Positions 36,901 to 51,900 of a stretch of DNA of 64,000 nt are shown here, piece after piece. Made by a program: the position numbers and the translations under genes. The DNA is taken from contig NW_024037060.1 of NCBI RefSeq assembly GCF_015706575.1, positions 2,600,515-2,664,514 of the forward strand. The letters are read 5' to 3'. How positions within the stretch are numbered: position 1 is the stretch's first letter; each line of letters opens with the position of its first letter. The notes beneath the pieces are model-generated. The model did no database searches, had not been told where the DNA came from, and saw only the letters and a program-made list of their open reading frames with translations. This DNA is from Patiria miniata. Lineage: Eukaryota; Echinodermata; Asteroidea; Valvatida; Asterinidae.

Positions 36901-39900
36901 CATGCTCAATCCTTAATGATGAATTCATTCACAGACTGTGAAAGAGTATAAACTGTGGATGATATATGTTGGCACCCATGAAAGCAATCACTTTTAAAAG
37001 TTCAGAGACATGGATGGTTAACACTCAACATTTCAATCAGCAATTTCATTCTGATCATCTTCACCTAGGACTCTCAAGTAAAAAAAAACAAAAAAATGAG
37101 GAGTGCGAACTCAATGACAAAGCACTTGGTGTAAACTCTGAGTTCATTTTTGCCAAGACTTGACCAAAAAATGAAGATGTTGAAAGAGAATTGGTAACGG
37201 CCAAAATCTTGATATTCTCTTTTCTCTCTTCAAACTGAACTTCCTTTGTTCTACTTGTCATATTTTAAGTGATTACGATGTATTTTGAAATGAAATGAAA
37301 TCTTGAAAAAAAAACACCCGAATTTACACTTAAAATCTATTCAGCACTTAACATGTATTTTGTTGAAATACATGTAAACTAAGTGGGTCAGATAACAGCC
37401 AGTTCATGATTGTCTTTATGACCTCTGATGCGAGGTCAAGATAATTTAAATAATTTACATGCGCACACATGCAGCATCCACATGCACACCAGTGAATGCA
37501 GCCAATCAGGGCATCATGAAGGCAAAGAGCAACCAATGAAATCTCAGAAGCTATGAGGGAGTTCCCATACTCATACTATTAGGTAAGGCCTCCAGTTTAC
37601 ATTGTATTAAAACTGTCATGAAGCGCTGAGGAAAATCTGCATATTTTCAAAAGGCTTGAATGTTACATTTCTCATCACCTTCTAAAACCTAAATTTGGTT
37701 CTTTTCTTAATACTGGGCAAACAGTCAACATTTTCATGACAAAAATTAAACTGCAATGGTGTAAATGTAATAGCAAAACAGCCAGAAATCATTTCCACAT
37801 CAAAATCAAGTAAATAAAAAAAACAATTAAAAGCACGTTTTCATTAGGTGTGCATCAAGTTACTGGTTATGGTGATTTGATGTATTTCATTCAGTGTCAA
37901 ACCGATGGTGAAGACATGGGTATCACTCCAAATCAGCAAACAGATGTGACTTTTTTTCATCAAAGCGAGACTCACGATAGACTCCGTATCTGATAGTGAT
38001 GATACTCCCCTGGAGGGCGCAGGCAATTCTAGACCCTCTGTCTGCGACATTTTACTCTCGTACTCCGGCTATACTTACCAAGAGGGCGGAGAAGGGAAGT
38101 ATTTGCAGGGAAGGAAATGTGGTTAGCGTTACAACAAAATAATGTCCCATTTCAATTTTTGGGGGACTTTTTATAACTTTCATTTTTTTGCAGAGTGATT
38201 CAAATTACTTATATATAACAACTTTAAATTGTCTGTCTTCAACTCCACTTTAACCCATTTGTAAAATTTAGTAAATAGAACTAAAATTGATCTCAAGACT
38301 CAAGCAGTAAGAATTTTTATGTCAATTAAACACTGGTGAGCAGAAAACAATGTTTAGCAAATTTAGACCGAGTACACAAAAATTAGCAGATTCTCATCTG
38401 GCCTTTTTTAAAAAATGAAGGAGGCAGGCGTTTTTTTCTTTTCATTTCTTTCTTTTTTCCCACAAGATGGCAAATGTCTCAAGATGGTGGATAGATTCTT
38501 CAGTTTTCTTGACTATTTTGCTGATACAAAAATTGTGGCAGAAGGGGCCATAACCCTTTCTACATAGCTACAATTTTGTTGGAAACACATAAAATAAACA
38601 ATATATCGACAATATATGTGCAAAATGTTTTGCAATTGTATGAATTAAAAAAAAAAAAGGCGGCGGGAAAAAAAAGGAGCAGGCGGGGACGAGAAACTGG
38701 TTTATTTTTTTTACATGGACTTTTGTGCTCAACAAATATCAGACGAGAACCAGTCGTTAGCAATTAACATTGCATTTCATGTTGCCTGGTAACCTGTACC
38801 AGCTAAGCAACTGTTTCTAGCTATGCTGAGCAAATGTCTCTGTTTTACAGCTCCTTAAAAATCAGCCCTTTTCCACAAATACTGAAATGCTATAACTGAA
38901 AAACCCAGTCCTACCCGGTTGGATTTCCGGCTGGCCAAGTCCAGTTGGCTGGATTTCCGGCTAATGCTCGGTTTCTCTGATTCGTCGTCCGAGTCTGGTG
39001 CCCAGTGCTTGACTTTGTTCTGCAACTCCTCCTGAAACATTAGAAAAAAGAAATGTGTACAACACAATGACCTTCAGCTCAACAGGAGTAAGACTATATT
39101 TTCTAGGACTTACAGCTGTTGAGAAACAAAGATTAGTTTCGGGGTACATGTGTCAAACTCAAACTCTGTTTAAAACGGGTATTGTGGGTTTTTTTTGCAC
39201 AGTCTATTGTCTTCTGACTGAGCCACTGCCTGACTAACCGACTCCCCGACTGGCTGGCTGGCTGACTTATAAACAATGTCCTAAACTGAGGCTTTCAGGT
39301 CCAGCTGAACTAGGAAAGCACAGTCTGGCTTATAGGGAATATACAACATTTGCAAACATCGAAAAACAAAACTACCAAATTTTTACGAAATACCTTCCTA
39401 GGATGTTGGTAATTGACAGTCTAAAGCATCCTGTAAAATTATAGCACCTGGTGTGAAGTCATTTTCAAGAAAAGTAGTATTTTGTATCAATTTCCAACGC
39501 TGGTCGGCCGACCAGCGTTGGAAAAACCTAACTATTTTTCAACTACTGCTACAAATTTACCATATTTTTTTCAGTCCAAATTGTGTTTGCTATCGGTTAC
39601 ATGTTCATGAACGGGTGCAGGCCAGCTAGACTGGTTTCCTTACCTTACAATTTTCCGGCATCTATAAATTGATCCATTTCATCTTTAGTGGAGTCAGGGA
39701 GCCAGTTTTCTTAAAAATTGTTGGTTTTCTTGGTTATTCCAGCATTTTCGAAGACAAAACTTCAAACATGTCAGTGTAACAATAGTTGTTCTATTATACT
39801 AACCCCTCAAATAGTTCATTTCTGAAACTAACGGCAAAAACCAATGATGTACATTCCCTTTAAATGTATATGCTTTGCAGGGATGAATTCATCATGACTC

Positions 39901-42900
39901 GCAAATCGACAAAACATAAATTCAAGGTTGCATCTCTATATGATTACTGATCGTTCACACAGCAGCAGTCTACATGTACACGTACACAAAGCTGTATCCT
40001 TAAAAAAAATGTCTTCATATAATGTTACAGGTGTTTACATCACGGATCATCCAAAGGGCAAAACCTTTGATTTTTGACACAGCATCAGTAGACATGACAT
40101 GAAAAGTTCATCCAATCCGTGTAATACAAGAACATATGCTCATTCAATGTCAAATCTGTTTATGTCATGGACCACCTATAGTTCAAGCTAGCGTGGATCT
40201 CCTCATTATGTTTACAATGCATCCTAACAGTTGCACAATAAATCATTTGATGTGCCAATAATTTTCGATTAATGTTTATCTCAGATTTGACATCATTTAT
40301 AAGAAAAGAATAGAAATACATGAACTTTTACTATGTATTAAAAATTAACTTTACATTGTTCTCAAAATCACACTTTGTAAAAAAGGAACACATTTTACAG
40401 ACTGGTTCAGCGTACTGAAAACCATTTTTACCAATAAACCAACCCCAAACAAGGTAACCGACCAACCAACTAACCAACCAACAAATGAGAGAAATCTGTC
40501 AGCTTACCTCTAATTTGTCAATTTTTTCCTGATACTCTGCCTTCACTGCTTCAATCTCTGCATTGTGCTGATGTTTGAGGGAGACAATAGTCGACTCATG
40601 ATGCCTTTGCAAATCTGTTAGCAGAGAAAAATTAGGAAACCAAATATTATAGGAAAAAAATTTGTAACACAGACTTGATGACTTGGAGAGTATTACTTTC
40701 ATGTACTTAAGGAATTGCATGAGACTGATGACACAAAAAAATGCCCAACAAAAATAAAAGAAAATACCCAGATAGGAAAATATAGTTAGCATACAAAAAA
40801 TTAGGCGTCAATATTATTTGGCATGAAACATATTAACATCAGAAAGAAACTTGTTATAACTTATAAAGTCTAAAGATACTAGTTCATATTCTGCACACAA
40901 AACTTGATGGAACTACATGTAAACAATATACACAGAAGATCAATTGAATTTAAGTACTTGATTTTACAATTTTAAACAAAAAGTTGTGCATCTTTTACTT
41001 TAATTGGCAATTTTCAAACCATTCACAAAACTCTGACAGCTTTCTTTGCAATCAAAATACTCCCCCCCCCCCACCAAAAAACAAAAAAGAAAAGCACCAG
41101 GTTCTTGTCACGCATTTTGGAGTGCCAAGACTTGAACCGGGAAGTAACAAAAGTGGGCATGAATACCAACAAAGTGATAACACGGGCAATCTTTTTGTCC
41201 CGAAAATAATAGACGTGACTGAAGTCAAGCACATTTATCATAACCGTTGAGTGCTTAGGTCAGCAAACGCATTGTGCACTTATCTTTCTTATCAGTGGTT
41301 CTTTTATTTGAAGCTCTATGCACAATCTTTTTCAGGTAAGATTTGGGACATACAACTTTTTAGAGTTAATGGGAATCTGTAAGCAATAAAATTGAATCTT
41401 AAAGAAAATAACTGCAACTAATCTTAGACTATGAACCAAAACCATGTTGACATACTTTTGAATTGTTATATATGTTATTTTTTATAACATCCACCTTATG
41501 TAAAGCCCATTTGACTATTTTTGGGGGGAATAAATTAATTCATTATTACTTTAATTACATATCGGTAGTGTACTACCATTTCAAGGGGCATGATTGATTT
41601 GATGATGGCCCCATGCAATTTTAATGGTTCAGTTTGTAAGATAAATATTTAAATCGGATTGCTTATAAGTGAGAGGCTAAATGCTTTAACACATTTCAGA
41701 ATTTGAAAACCCTGATAAAACCAACAACAAATTTTTAGAATGGCAAAATAACTAGAAGCATAAAAATGTGATACCGCATACAAAATTCCCAAATGCCTTC
41801 TCTGAAATTCTTGAGACTCTGATAACATATATAAAATCACCAAAGCACAGTTGAACAACAAAAGAAAGCTGTGTTCTTGTCTCATGAATTAATAATTTCA
41901 TTACCGTTTCTAGATTCATCAAGTTGCACCTGTAGCGTTGTAATCTTGGACTGGAGTTTGTCAATACTTTGCTGCAAAACAACAAAAGTCACAAAATCAG
42001 TACTTAAAAAAAGAAGAGAATTTACTCACAACTTCAGTCCATCACACCATAAATATAATATATCCAAGCTTGGGGGGAATTTAACAGTTACTGAGTCACA
42101 GCAAAGTGTGTCTGCAGTGAGTTCTTATTATCGTCGGCTACCCAGTCATTGGTCCACAAGGCTTATGCAAATCAATTTCTAATCAATATTCAATAGTGGC
42201 TTTGTTTTTCTATTGAAGGCATGGAGGTCTGGTTACAATGGGAACCATGGAGTCTAATGCTTCAAAGGAACCAGACAACCGACTAATCAATAGGTCATAG
42301 AGATTACAGAAGGCTCAGAGATGCTATTGATTTTTTTCCGGCCTGGAAAGATGTTTTGACAGAATCAAAGGGTTCGGAGAGTAATTAATTTTGCATGAGT
42401 TTTACAAGCTGGAGCAGATGAAATCGTACAAGGGGTGCACAACAAATACAAGGTTGTTTTTTTTTTGTAAAGTGTGCTGTGCTCGAGCGACCTTAGTGTT
42501 GGTTTATTCAATTTGTGCCAAGAGAGGGCGCTGTGGATGATTGCGAAAGACTCGTCTCAAACTTGTTGGTGTCGTTGATGAAGAAGTTGTGCAAGATGTG
42601 ATTGAACAGTATCGCCAAGCTCATCGTCCAAAATCAAAAGCAAAACACCCCCCCCCCCCTCCCCAAACATAATCCCATATCCCAAAATGACACATGCATC
42701 TACACAAATTTCACTGCACATTCATCTGAGAAATTATCCATAGAACAAACATTAAGTGTCATGAAAACAAACTTAAGGTCAAAAACACAGAAGCTTTGAA
42801 GAATCTATCACAAGTGCTGGCATCGTTTCAATGAAAGGAACACCAAATCATTCACAAGCTATTCATACTCCATAAAAAGTATTTTGTCAACATCACATAA

Positions 42901-45900
42901 AAAAACTACAAGGACATATATATGTACACATTAAAACAATTGGTGCAAGTTCAACTATTGCAACTCAAAGTGCAGACAGACACAAGGTCTTTTCACAAAC
43001 TTTTCCACTTTGTGAAAATGCCAGAAGTGCAACAAAATGTGCATATTTTCTTAACTGTTGATTGTGCACAATTAAAGAAAAGTAATATGGTGCTTGTGAT
43101 GATATTCATCAACAGAACTACAACGGTTTAATTAAGTGCAATCCTTGTTTTTATGAAAAACGGTTTGGTTCTTTAATTTACAATAAGTTATCCAAAATAA
43201 ACAGAAGTTTTCGCAACAATCCATTGAACAAGACAACAGAATCACTAGTTGCATTTTGTTACATTCGTTTCAACTGACAGAATTTTACACACCAACATAA
43301 AATCACCAATTAAACACTTACATACATGTACACAATACTATATTTTCAATATTGAAATATAGCAAAAATAAAACATCAGGTATCGGTACTTACAAAATGA
43401 AATGTATACAAATGAATGTATACAAAATGAATAAAAAAATAAAAAAATACTCACTCCGTGCAGAAAACTAAATAAAAAACTGATGAAGTGAACATTGTGA
43501 ATGAATGGGTTGACACATGAACACAACATAAACCGAGTCGATGGGTGGGTGGGTGTGGATGGAGGGATGGATTGTTAGAAACGTTACTTGTTTCCTCTGT
43601 GAAATCGACCAATCGGATTGTTCCGGGCAGGCGGGATAGGAAGGGAGAAAAAGGGAAATTAGTTAGGTTGCATGTTACTGGGAATTTGATTATGCATAAT
43701 ACTTTGTTAGTATTTTAAGTGTTGCTACTCTGTCAGTGATTTTCTAGGAAAGAAATGCCAAGGCTTATTAAAATGAAGAGTTACAATTTGTTAATTTTTG
43801 TATCCAAATTCAAATGAAAATTTTCCAGTATGAATATTTCAATCTTAGGTCATACTTTAACTTAGTAAAAGATCAAGTTTCATGTAACTTTTTGTTGAAT
43901 GACAAAAGGACCACTTAAGTATGGGTCATATAAATTTGGGGTCAATTTTTTTCCTGCCCCTGTTGCTTCAGACGTCTTGGTTTTATAATTCTGGAAGCAC
44001 TCCTTAATGCAGTTGTCCTCCAGGATTAATTACGAGTAGCGTACCAGCACATGTACTTCATATCCAACTAAATAAAAATATGTGTAAAACCATTCTTAAT
44101 GATACTCAAATGGCAAATTACAAAGTTCGGAGGAAACATGTCACACCTTGGACCCTAAATTTATATAGAATGACCATGTATACATATTTAACCAGCATTT
44201 TGCATTACAAGTATCAAAATCTAAAATGCTAGAACAGTCTCTAGAGATTTAGAATGATTCAAGGCAAGCCAACGATCTGAGCAAATTAAACCCAGCATCG
44301 GAACAAATCATGACAGCAAGCATCAAATTCATGCTTGCTTAATTTGAACAACTTGAATTTGATTTCACACAATTAAAGAAATTCTGGTATGGGGGGAGAA
44401 CCAACATCATCAAATGTAAAGAAAGTACAAGTGCATTTTAGTAGATCTTGAAGCACAGCCAAAATTAAAATACATTGTAGTCTACTTTCAAGGATCAGAT
44501 ATTTTGTCCGTTTCATATTTTATAACAGTCCAATTTGTTCTAGTTTTCGGCTGTGACAAGCATAATTAATTCCATTATAAAACAAGAATCAAGTGATGAT
44601 CATGAGGTTCATGCCCCTTTAAAAAGTGTGTTTCTTTCTGCTAGGAACTCTACACCTGTTGCACTTGATCTTCACATGGAAGACCTTATAACCCTAAAAC
44701 TCTCGCTGTGCTTAATCAAATTTATACTAGGCAGATAGGATGTCAGGCGAACATACAAAATCAGTCCATGCAACTTTAACAATGGGAAAATCCAAATTTA
44801 CATAATGGAAACTAACAAGTTACCAAAACTGTTGAGGATTCTCACAAGAAAAGGTAACTTTATCTAAATTCAAATACTTTTAATCCCCATTCAAGATTTG
44901 TAAAACAAAAATAAGTAGATAAGCAAACATTTCAACGAGAGTTAAGAAATCAAACAACTTTGCATGCAATGCCAAAAAAATTGAGGGAAAAAAAACCCAC
45001 AACACTTAAATTCATCTAACAAAAACAAATTTAAATACACCAGGAATACTTTAAAGAACCAAAAATAAGTGAAACCATTCTTCCGAAGAAAAAAAGATTA
45101 AAGAACGGATATTTGGGGGATATGTTAAAGCATGGAGTAAGTAATGCAGCAACATGATCAACAAGCATCAATGAAACATTTTTTGCAATCTTTGCAATGT
45201 CTCAAAGTACGAAAAAGTACAATTGGTAAAGTACTCCACAAGTCCTCACAAACAATTTTATACTAACAACTCACCTCAAGAAGAATTTTACGTACACGTA
45301 ATTTTCCAATTTGGTTTCAAAACACTTAGCCCAGACTGCAAAATATCCCTCACATTCCAAGACAGTACTCTGCACTTGTAACACGACCTTGAGCATCAAC
45401 ATTAGCATTCAACTGACATGATCCCTAACTGCCACAAGACACCACGATGCTCCAACAAAAGGGGAAAAAAGTTCCTGGTATGGGAGCCAGTGAATAATGA
45501 CAGGGCACCAGGTAGACCCCTTTGGTCCCATGTGTTGACAAACGCCATGGTAACTACACGCTACTCGATGCCAGTGCCGCCAGAGTTTAAACATTACCCT
45601 TTCTGATAAGATTAACCTTCATCGAGGGGGGGAGGTCAGAACCCCAGAGAAATCTCATGACAGATTTATAATACAAAATTCTTTCTTAGTTATTGTGAAA
45701 GTACAACAACAATTCAGACCAGATGAGGTCAAAAAGATAATTGGACTGGGGCAACAGGTGGAACATAAAAGAAGTAATTTTTAGGAGATTATTATTTGAA
45801 TTTATTTGGGGGTTACACTAATGCATTGTATGCAAGTTTTGCCTACAGATTGTGACTTTTGTATGAATTGGACAAGGTTATTGTCAGTAAATGTGTGGTT

Positions 45901-48900
45901 TTCAGATAGGGGCCTTTTTTGCATGGTGTTTGTAGAAATTTGGGGAAAAGAATATCAAAATGTTATAATCAGCAGAGGTACAATTTTGAATTCAAAATAA
46001 GAGGCACTGAACCAAAACAAGTTATCTTGAAAAATCCTCAGGGATGAAATTAACATTTGTTTGGTCCCTTTCACGTTTGTTTGGAACCTGTCAAATTGTA
46101 AACCTATGATTGTGAGATATTGGGCCATTTAGCTGCATTGTGAAAAGTGAGTCCCATACATGTAAGTTGAATGTAGTATGGGACTGAATAGTATCAAGTT
46201 ATTGGCAAATATTAATGCCACCTTTTTAAAGGCATCTTCAAAATATGGTGTTTGGTGCAACTAACAGTGGCAGTTGCTGTCTTGCCGTAGATTAAAGATT
46301 AAATCTGTATTTATTTATAAAGTTTTTAACCTTAATTCCGTCTTTTCTGTTTTAATACTGTGCCATATTCAGTTGTTTCTTTTCATATGGTACTCAGTAT
46401 TGTACTATTTTCATCATTATTCTTAACTTTTTCATTGATTATTTCCACTTCAAATTGTTTTTTTATGGGGAAGAGTTACAAGGCATTTTGAATTAAAAAA
46501 AAAAAGACTTGTTGAAAAAACAACCAAACATACAAACACCCTAACAAACCACCGACCCCCCCAAAAAAACAAAACACAGTTCAAAAGACAGTCTAGAGTT
46601 TCAACTGCATATTTGTAAAAAAAAAAAAAAAAAAGACAAAGATGAAAACAGAAATTCTCCCCTGTATAGAATAATGAACAGCCAGATATTTTTTAATCAC
46701 CAAAAATAAATGTCAATTGTCAAGAACGTTACAAAGCTAACTGCACTGAAGCGCTGATAACCTTTGAACGAGCGGCGCGTTACATGGAGCAATTTGGACA
46801 CGCAGCAGAATGACAATTAAGATAAGAACGCCAGACGACGCCTCATTTATGGACTGGACACGATTTCTTATGAGTCATCTGAGCCTTTCAATGAGGGTAA
46901 AGTTGTTAAAATTGAGTTCAGCTCGACAGACATTGGAGGAAAATATACTCCAGGTACCCAACAACATCAGTCATTGGTTAATTATTGAAAAGCAAGTGGA
47001 TTTTTGAAATCAATGCAAAGGAAATTTCTTTCACACTGTACAACAAAGCAGCTGCCAACAGGTATAAAATTTTTGTTCATGACCAGGAGTTTAAAGAAAG
47101 GTCTTAAAAATATCAGGAGATTCTGCAAGTCTCTCACTTTTTTGGGGTGGATCATATGCATAATTTATTAATAGGCCTACATGTAGTTGCAAAATGATTA
47201 GAAATAGCCTATGATTCACCATTATACAATGTAACAAATTTCGTGGCAAAATGAGAACTTCTAATAAAAAAAGATACAAAGCAAAGAATTTAAGAACAGG
47301 TCAAATAGGATTCAACTTTATGGCTGCCTGTCATTTGTGACAGTGTCTTTGTACATGTACATGTATTCAGACAAGTCACATGTACATGTATGTTTGAAGT
47401 TCAACTAAACTTATATTGTTACTGAACCCACATCTGTTATTAATTAGCTCTGTTCTTATCCGTCAATCTAGAAACAGAGGTTTTGCATAATTTGTTTATG
47501 TATGACTGTATCAGACAATTTTAACCCAAAGAAAATTTATCAATTTTTTTTTTAAGAAAAAAAAAATGTTTACATTTCTGTTTCAAAGTGTTCCCAAAAT
47601 TTCTGAAAGTTTTAAGAGATTCCTATAATTTTGCCAAATTTTACTCCATTCTTGACAAGCAACAATTTCTAGGTCTTTTTAACTCTAGCGGGATGCGGCT
47701 GTAGCCATTTTGCTGGAGGAAAACGATACAGATACAGACAGCTTTTGGTGGCAAACACAAGACTTGAGTAGATGTAGATTAAGGACTCTGATGTATCGCA
47801 AAATAGAGAGATTATGGACGTTTTAGTGTACTGCTGCCACATGCCCACACAGGGGTGCATTCCTCAGCAAAGACACTTTGAGTTGTTATACATTCAGACA
47901 AAATTGATTGTATGTACTTTATACAATATGCATGAAAAATGTGTAGGCTCCCTGTTCAAAACACACTGAATCTCATGGTTCATAGAGCACCATCTACTGT
48001 TTCTTGCAGTGGTTTAAATCCGTGTTGACTACTGGTCGGGACTGGAAAAAATGCTGGAAAGATCCAGAAACTTCCAAAGACATTGCAAAATTTGAAAGCA
48101 GGAGGCAGGGGGAGGGGTAGGGGGCTGGACACAAGTTGAAGATACGTTGCACTGTTCATAATAGAATCTTGTAAGAAAACATGTGTACATACAAGCATAT
48201 GCACACTTTTCAACCAAAGGCAGTTTTACTGTTATCATTAAAGTAACTTTAATTCATGGGTAGCTTGGATGTTCCTCTTGTTTTTATTCTCAATTTTTAC
48301 CACAAGTAGAAATTGTTTTTATTCAGCACGAAAAAATGGGAGGATCTATCGCATGGCCCATCCCCTCTGGTCAAAAAGTAAGGTGGAGGATAGATCCACC
48401 ATATCCCCCCCCCCCCCAGGATTTACATGTACGCCTGTGGCTCCTGCAACTGAGTCCCTTAGCTGCAGCAGTTCCAAGTATAACTCAAAAGTTCAAAACT
48501 TTACACAGTCTCTCTTCCCATGGAAGTTTTAGAAATACTTGACCTAAATTTTGGGCTTACCTCATTGTCTTCGTTAGCGGCTCGTAGTTTGACCACCGTA
48601 GCCTCTCTGGACTGTTCCATCTGTTGGTTGGTGAGATCGCGATCTGCCATCGTGCGATGCAGTTTCTCTATCTCTTCTTCTTTCTCCCGGATTTGCAGCT
48701 TGAGATCGTCCACTTGCCCAAGATTTTTCTGTGGAATGAAACAAGACAAGGCAAGCCTAGTAAAGCTGGTCCTAGAACACACACAATTCTATTCAATTTA
48801 TTCACATGGCAATTCACTGGAAGCTCCTTTTCATACTTCTTGTGTACAATGGGCCAAATTTAGCCCGTTCATTGGAATTACGGGGTCATCCTATAGGACA

Positions 48901-51900
48901 GCACTGCCCGGCTCACATAATAATATAATACTGGAGTCTTATATAGCGCACGTATCTACCAACAATTAGGTACTCAAGGCGCTAGTAATTATGTCTATTT
49001 TAAAAGACAGGTCAATGAAGTTTATTAGAAATGTGAGACCCATTATGTAGCACCTTATAAGGGTTTACAAGGTGCTGCGGCGCATATTGCAGCCACTGCC
49101 AGAAAACACCGGGGCAAACCCCTTCTCTTAGCGATAAGTGTTACTGGGTTCTTTAACGTGCATTACACAACACACGGGATCTACAGCTTTATGTCCCATC
49201 TGAAGGACGAAGCAATAATGGTAAAGTGCCTTGCTCAAGAGCACAAGCACCATGTTCCCCGTCAGGATTCGAACCCATGTACCATGGCACACGAGTCGAA
49301 CAACTTAACCATTGGACCACAGCACCCCACAAGTGACAGTGAGTCGGGGAGTGAGTCCATCAGTCAGTCAGTCAAACACAAAGAGGGCGCTAGGCTGGCC
49401 CCTCAGGGCTTAGCAAAAACACATGGGCTGTTTCAAATGCTAGGAAGTCAATGGTATTGTAACAAATTTAGTTGGGAGAGAATTTCACTGGACAATGGAT
49501 GGACCCTAAGTTTGCCAAAGATTTTACTGGAAACAAAAAATGGGGATTTTTCAAATGCTGAGAATTCATTAATTTAGTGGGGAGGGTGGCACATTGGATG
49601 GACTATTATGAATAAGATTAGCAAAAATGCAACAATGGGAAAAACTGAAAAATATGCAATTCGTGCTATACTAGGGTTGACCATTCAAACTGCAGTTGTA
49701 CGTGTGTTGGTATAAGCAGTTCGACTGATGAACGTACCATTGTTAATGAATGAAAATTTATTCAAGATGGAAACAGAATCTAGTTTCTTGGAGCCTTGAT
49801 TTGATTACCTTGGCTGTTTCAGCATTATTCTTGTATTTCATGACTTCCAGGTTCTTGACATCAATCTGCTTGTACAGCCTCGTCATCTGATCCTCTTTCT
49901 CTTCAATTTCTAAGAAGAAAAAAGAAAAGACAGCATGAATTATGCTTTAAATGGTATTCACAAATACCTCATATAGTTTATCCATTCCCATTGGTCGAGA
50001 GCCTGTCACGTGGCCGGTCTTAAACGGATGAAAAAGACATGGCTAGCTGGTCTTAAACACTTTTCCAGTGTCACATGAAATTTGGACTCCTATGAAATCC
50101 AGTGCCTTTTACCGTTTTATTGGTTGAACGTTCACAATCTTCACGTAGGCATATATCAATGACACTTGAAAGATCTACATTTTCAAAACTTGTACAGGCC
50201 ACAAATTTGACATCAAGATTTGAGGCATCTTTGAAAGTGCCACTTCTGATTTTTCCTCCAAAATCCAATGGAATATTAAAAGGTTATTTAAATTACTTCC
50301 CGTACGTGCAAGTACTGGGACCCATTCTTATAATCTTTTGCTTCATTTGGGCCCCTTTACAGACTCGTTTTGTATTAAATGTATAAGTTCTTTATGGTCA
50401 TTTTCATCCAAGATTATGTAGAAAAATACACTAATAAAATAAAATAAAATTTGACGTCAGAAACTATTCACCACGCAATTTGCATGAAATTTAATACAAA
50501 TTCGCAAAGCAAGTTCCCTTTGTGACAGCACATCATTTGTGTGACATCATGTGTTTGCTTTACCAATGAGAACAAATCAGCGTTAAGGCTGTGTCTAAAG
50601 CATACAGTTTAGGCTACTCGTTTGTGTTTTTTTCCCCAGTGCCACACTCCTATAGCCCTAGACAGAAACTTCAAATTAGCTGGGTTTTTATACACTGAAA
50701 GTTATCTGCCACAACAGCAAACATTGTCGATCGATTGAGCACAGCTTGTCTGATGTGCCAATGTTTTGAACGTTAGCAAATATTTACAACATGCATCACA
50801 AATTTTCACAAGTCAAATCACAAGTCGGGTCACGAGTAACAGGGGATGTCAAAGGAATGCCTATTTCATTTTTATTAGCTTGTCACATGAATTGAGTCTG
50901 GATGGCTTGTGATTGAGTTACGACGAATTGTGATTGACTTATGACAACTTAGGATTGACTTGTGATCCATCGTTACTGTGAGATCTAACCTGTCTGTGCT
51001 CCCATCAGCTTCTCCGTTAGGTTCATAATGTCATCCTTGGCTTGCATCAGGGCCTTCTCCAACTTCTTCTTGCTCCTAGAGTGAAAACGAAAACCAACAA
51101 ACAGATATCAAACAAATGCAACATGGTTTGGAAGAAGCATCGCTGGTCCTGAGGTGCTGGCTAATTTGACGACTCCCAACGCAAAATGAACTCTGTTGTA
51201 TTTATTTGATGACACTTCACACAATTTAACGTTGACTTCAAAGCTCGGTGGCCGAGTGGTAACACATCTGTACCAGTAGGCAGAAGGTTCAGGGTTCGAG
51301 CCCCACGTGAGTAAGATTGTGAATTTTTTTCTTGCAAGCTAACAGACAACGCTGAGTAGAGCATTTACAAACTTCAGGCATGTAACTCCCAAGTTGAAGT
51401 TGTTTTTAGGAAAAACAAGGAAATTCCAAACCACACAAGACTTTGTACAGTGTTTTTCAATTTGTAATGGCATTCATGAGAAGTAAAAAAAGAGGAAATC
51501 AGCAGATCCGAGGAAAAGTTGTATGTCTGAAACTTTCGTCGGAGAAGGGCAAAACCTAATTTTGAATCTACATCTCCCTAATGTAAAAATGCTATCATAA
51601 CAGTGATGGGAGTGGTACCTGTTGCTATATGTTTATCAGATTGCAACCTGCCAGCTTATCCTGGTTGAGTGGTTGTGCACTAGTAAGCAGGACGTTGTGG
51701 GTTCGAGCCCCACTCGAGAAAGCCTGTGATTTTTTTCGTAAGCCTTCAGTCAACACCAAGTATACAGTGTTTACGACATTCCGTCAAAAGTCAATATTGA
51801 TTTCTTGATGGAAAATTCCATCGTAATAGTGGCGGGGAAGGTTAGCGAGATTCAGAGAAGCAGAACTTACTTGGATGCGGCCTTGCCTCCGTGTAGCTTC

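Noticed and set aside
45409..45606. Overlapping + and - frames of about 61 codons in intron 7
   Set aside because: No splice sites in matching phase, no recognisable motif, and both strands are open over the same bases.
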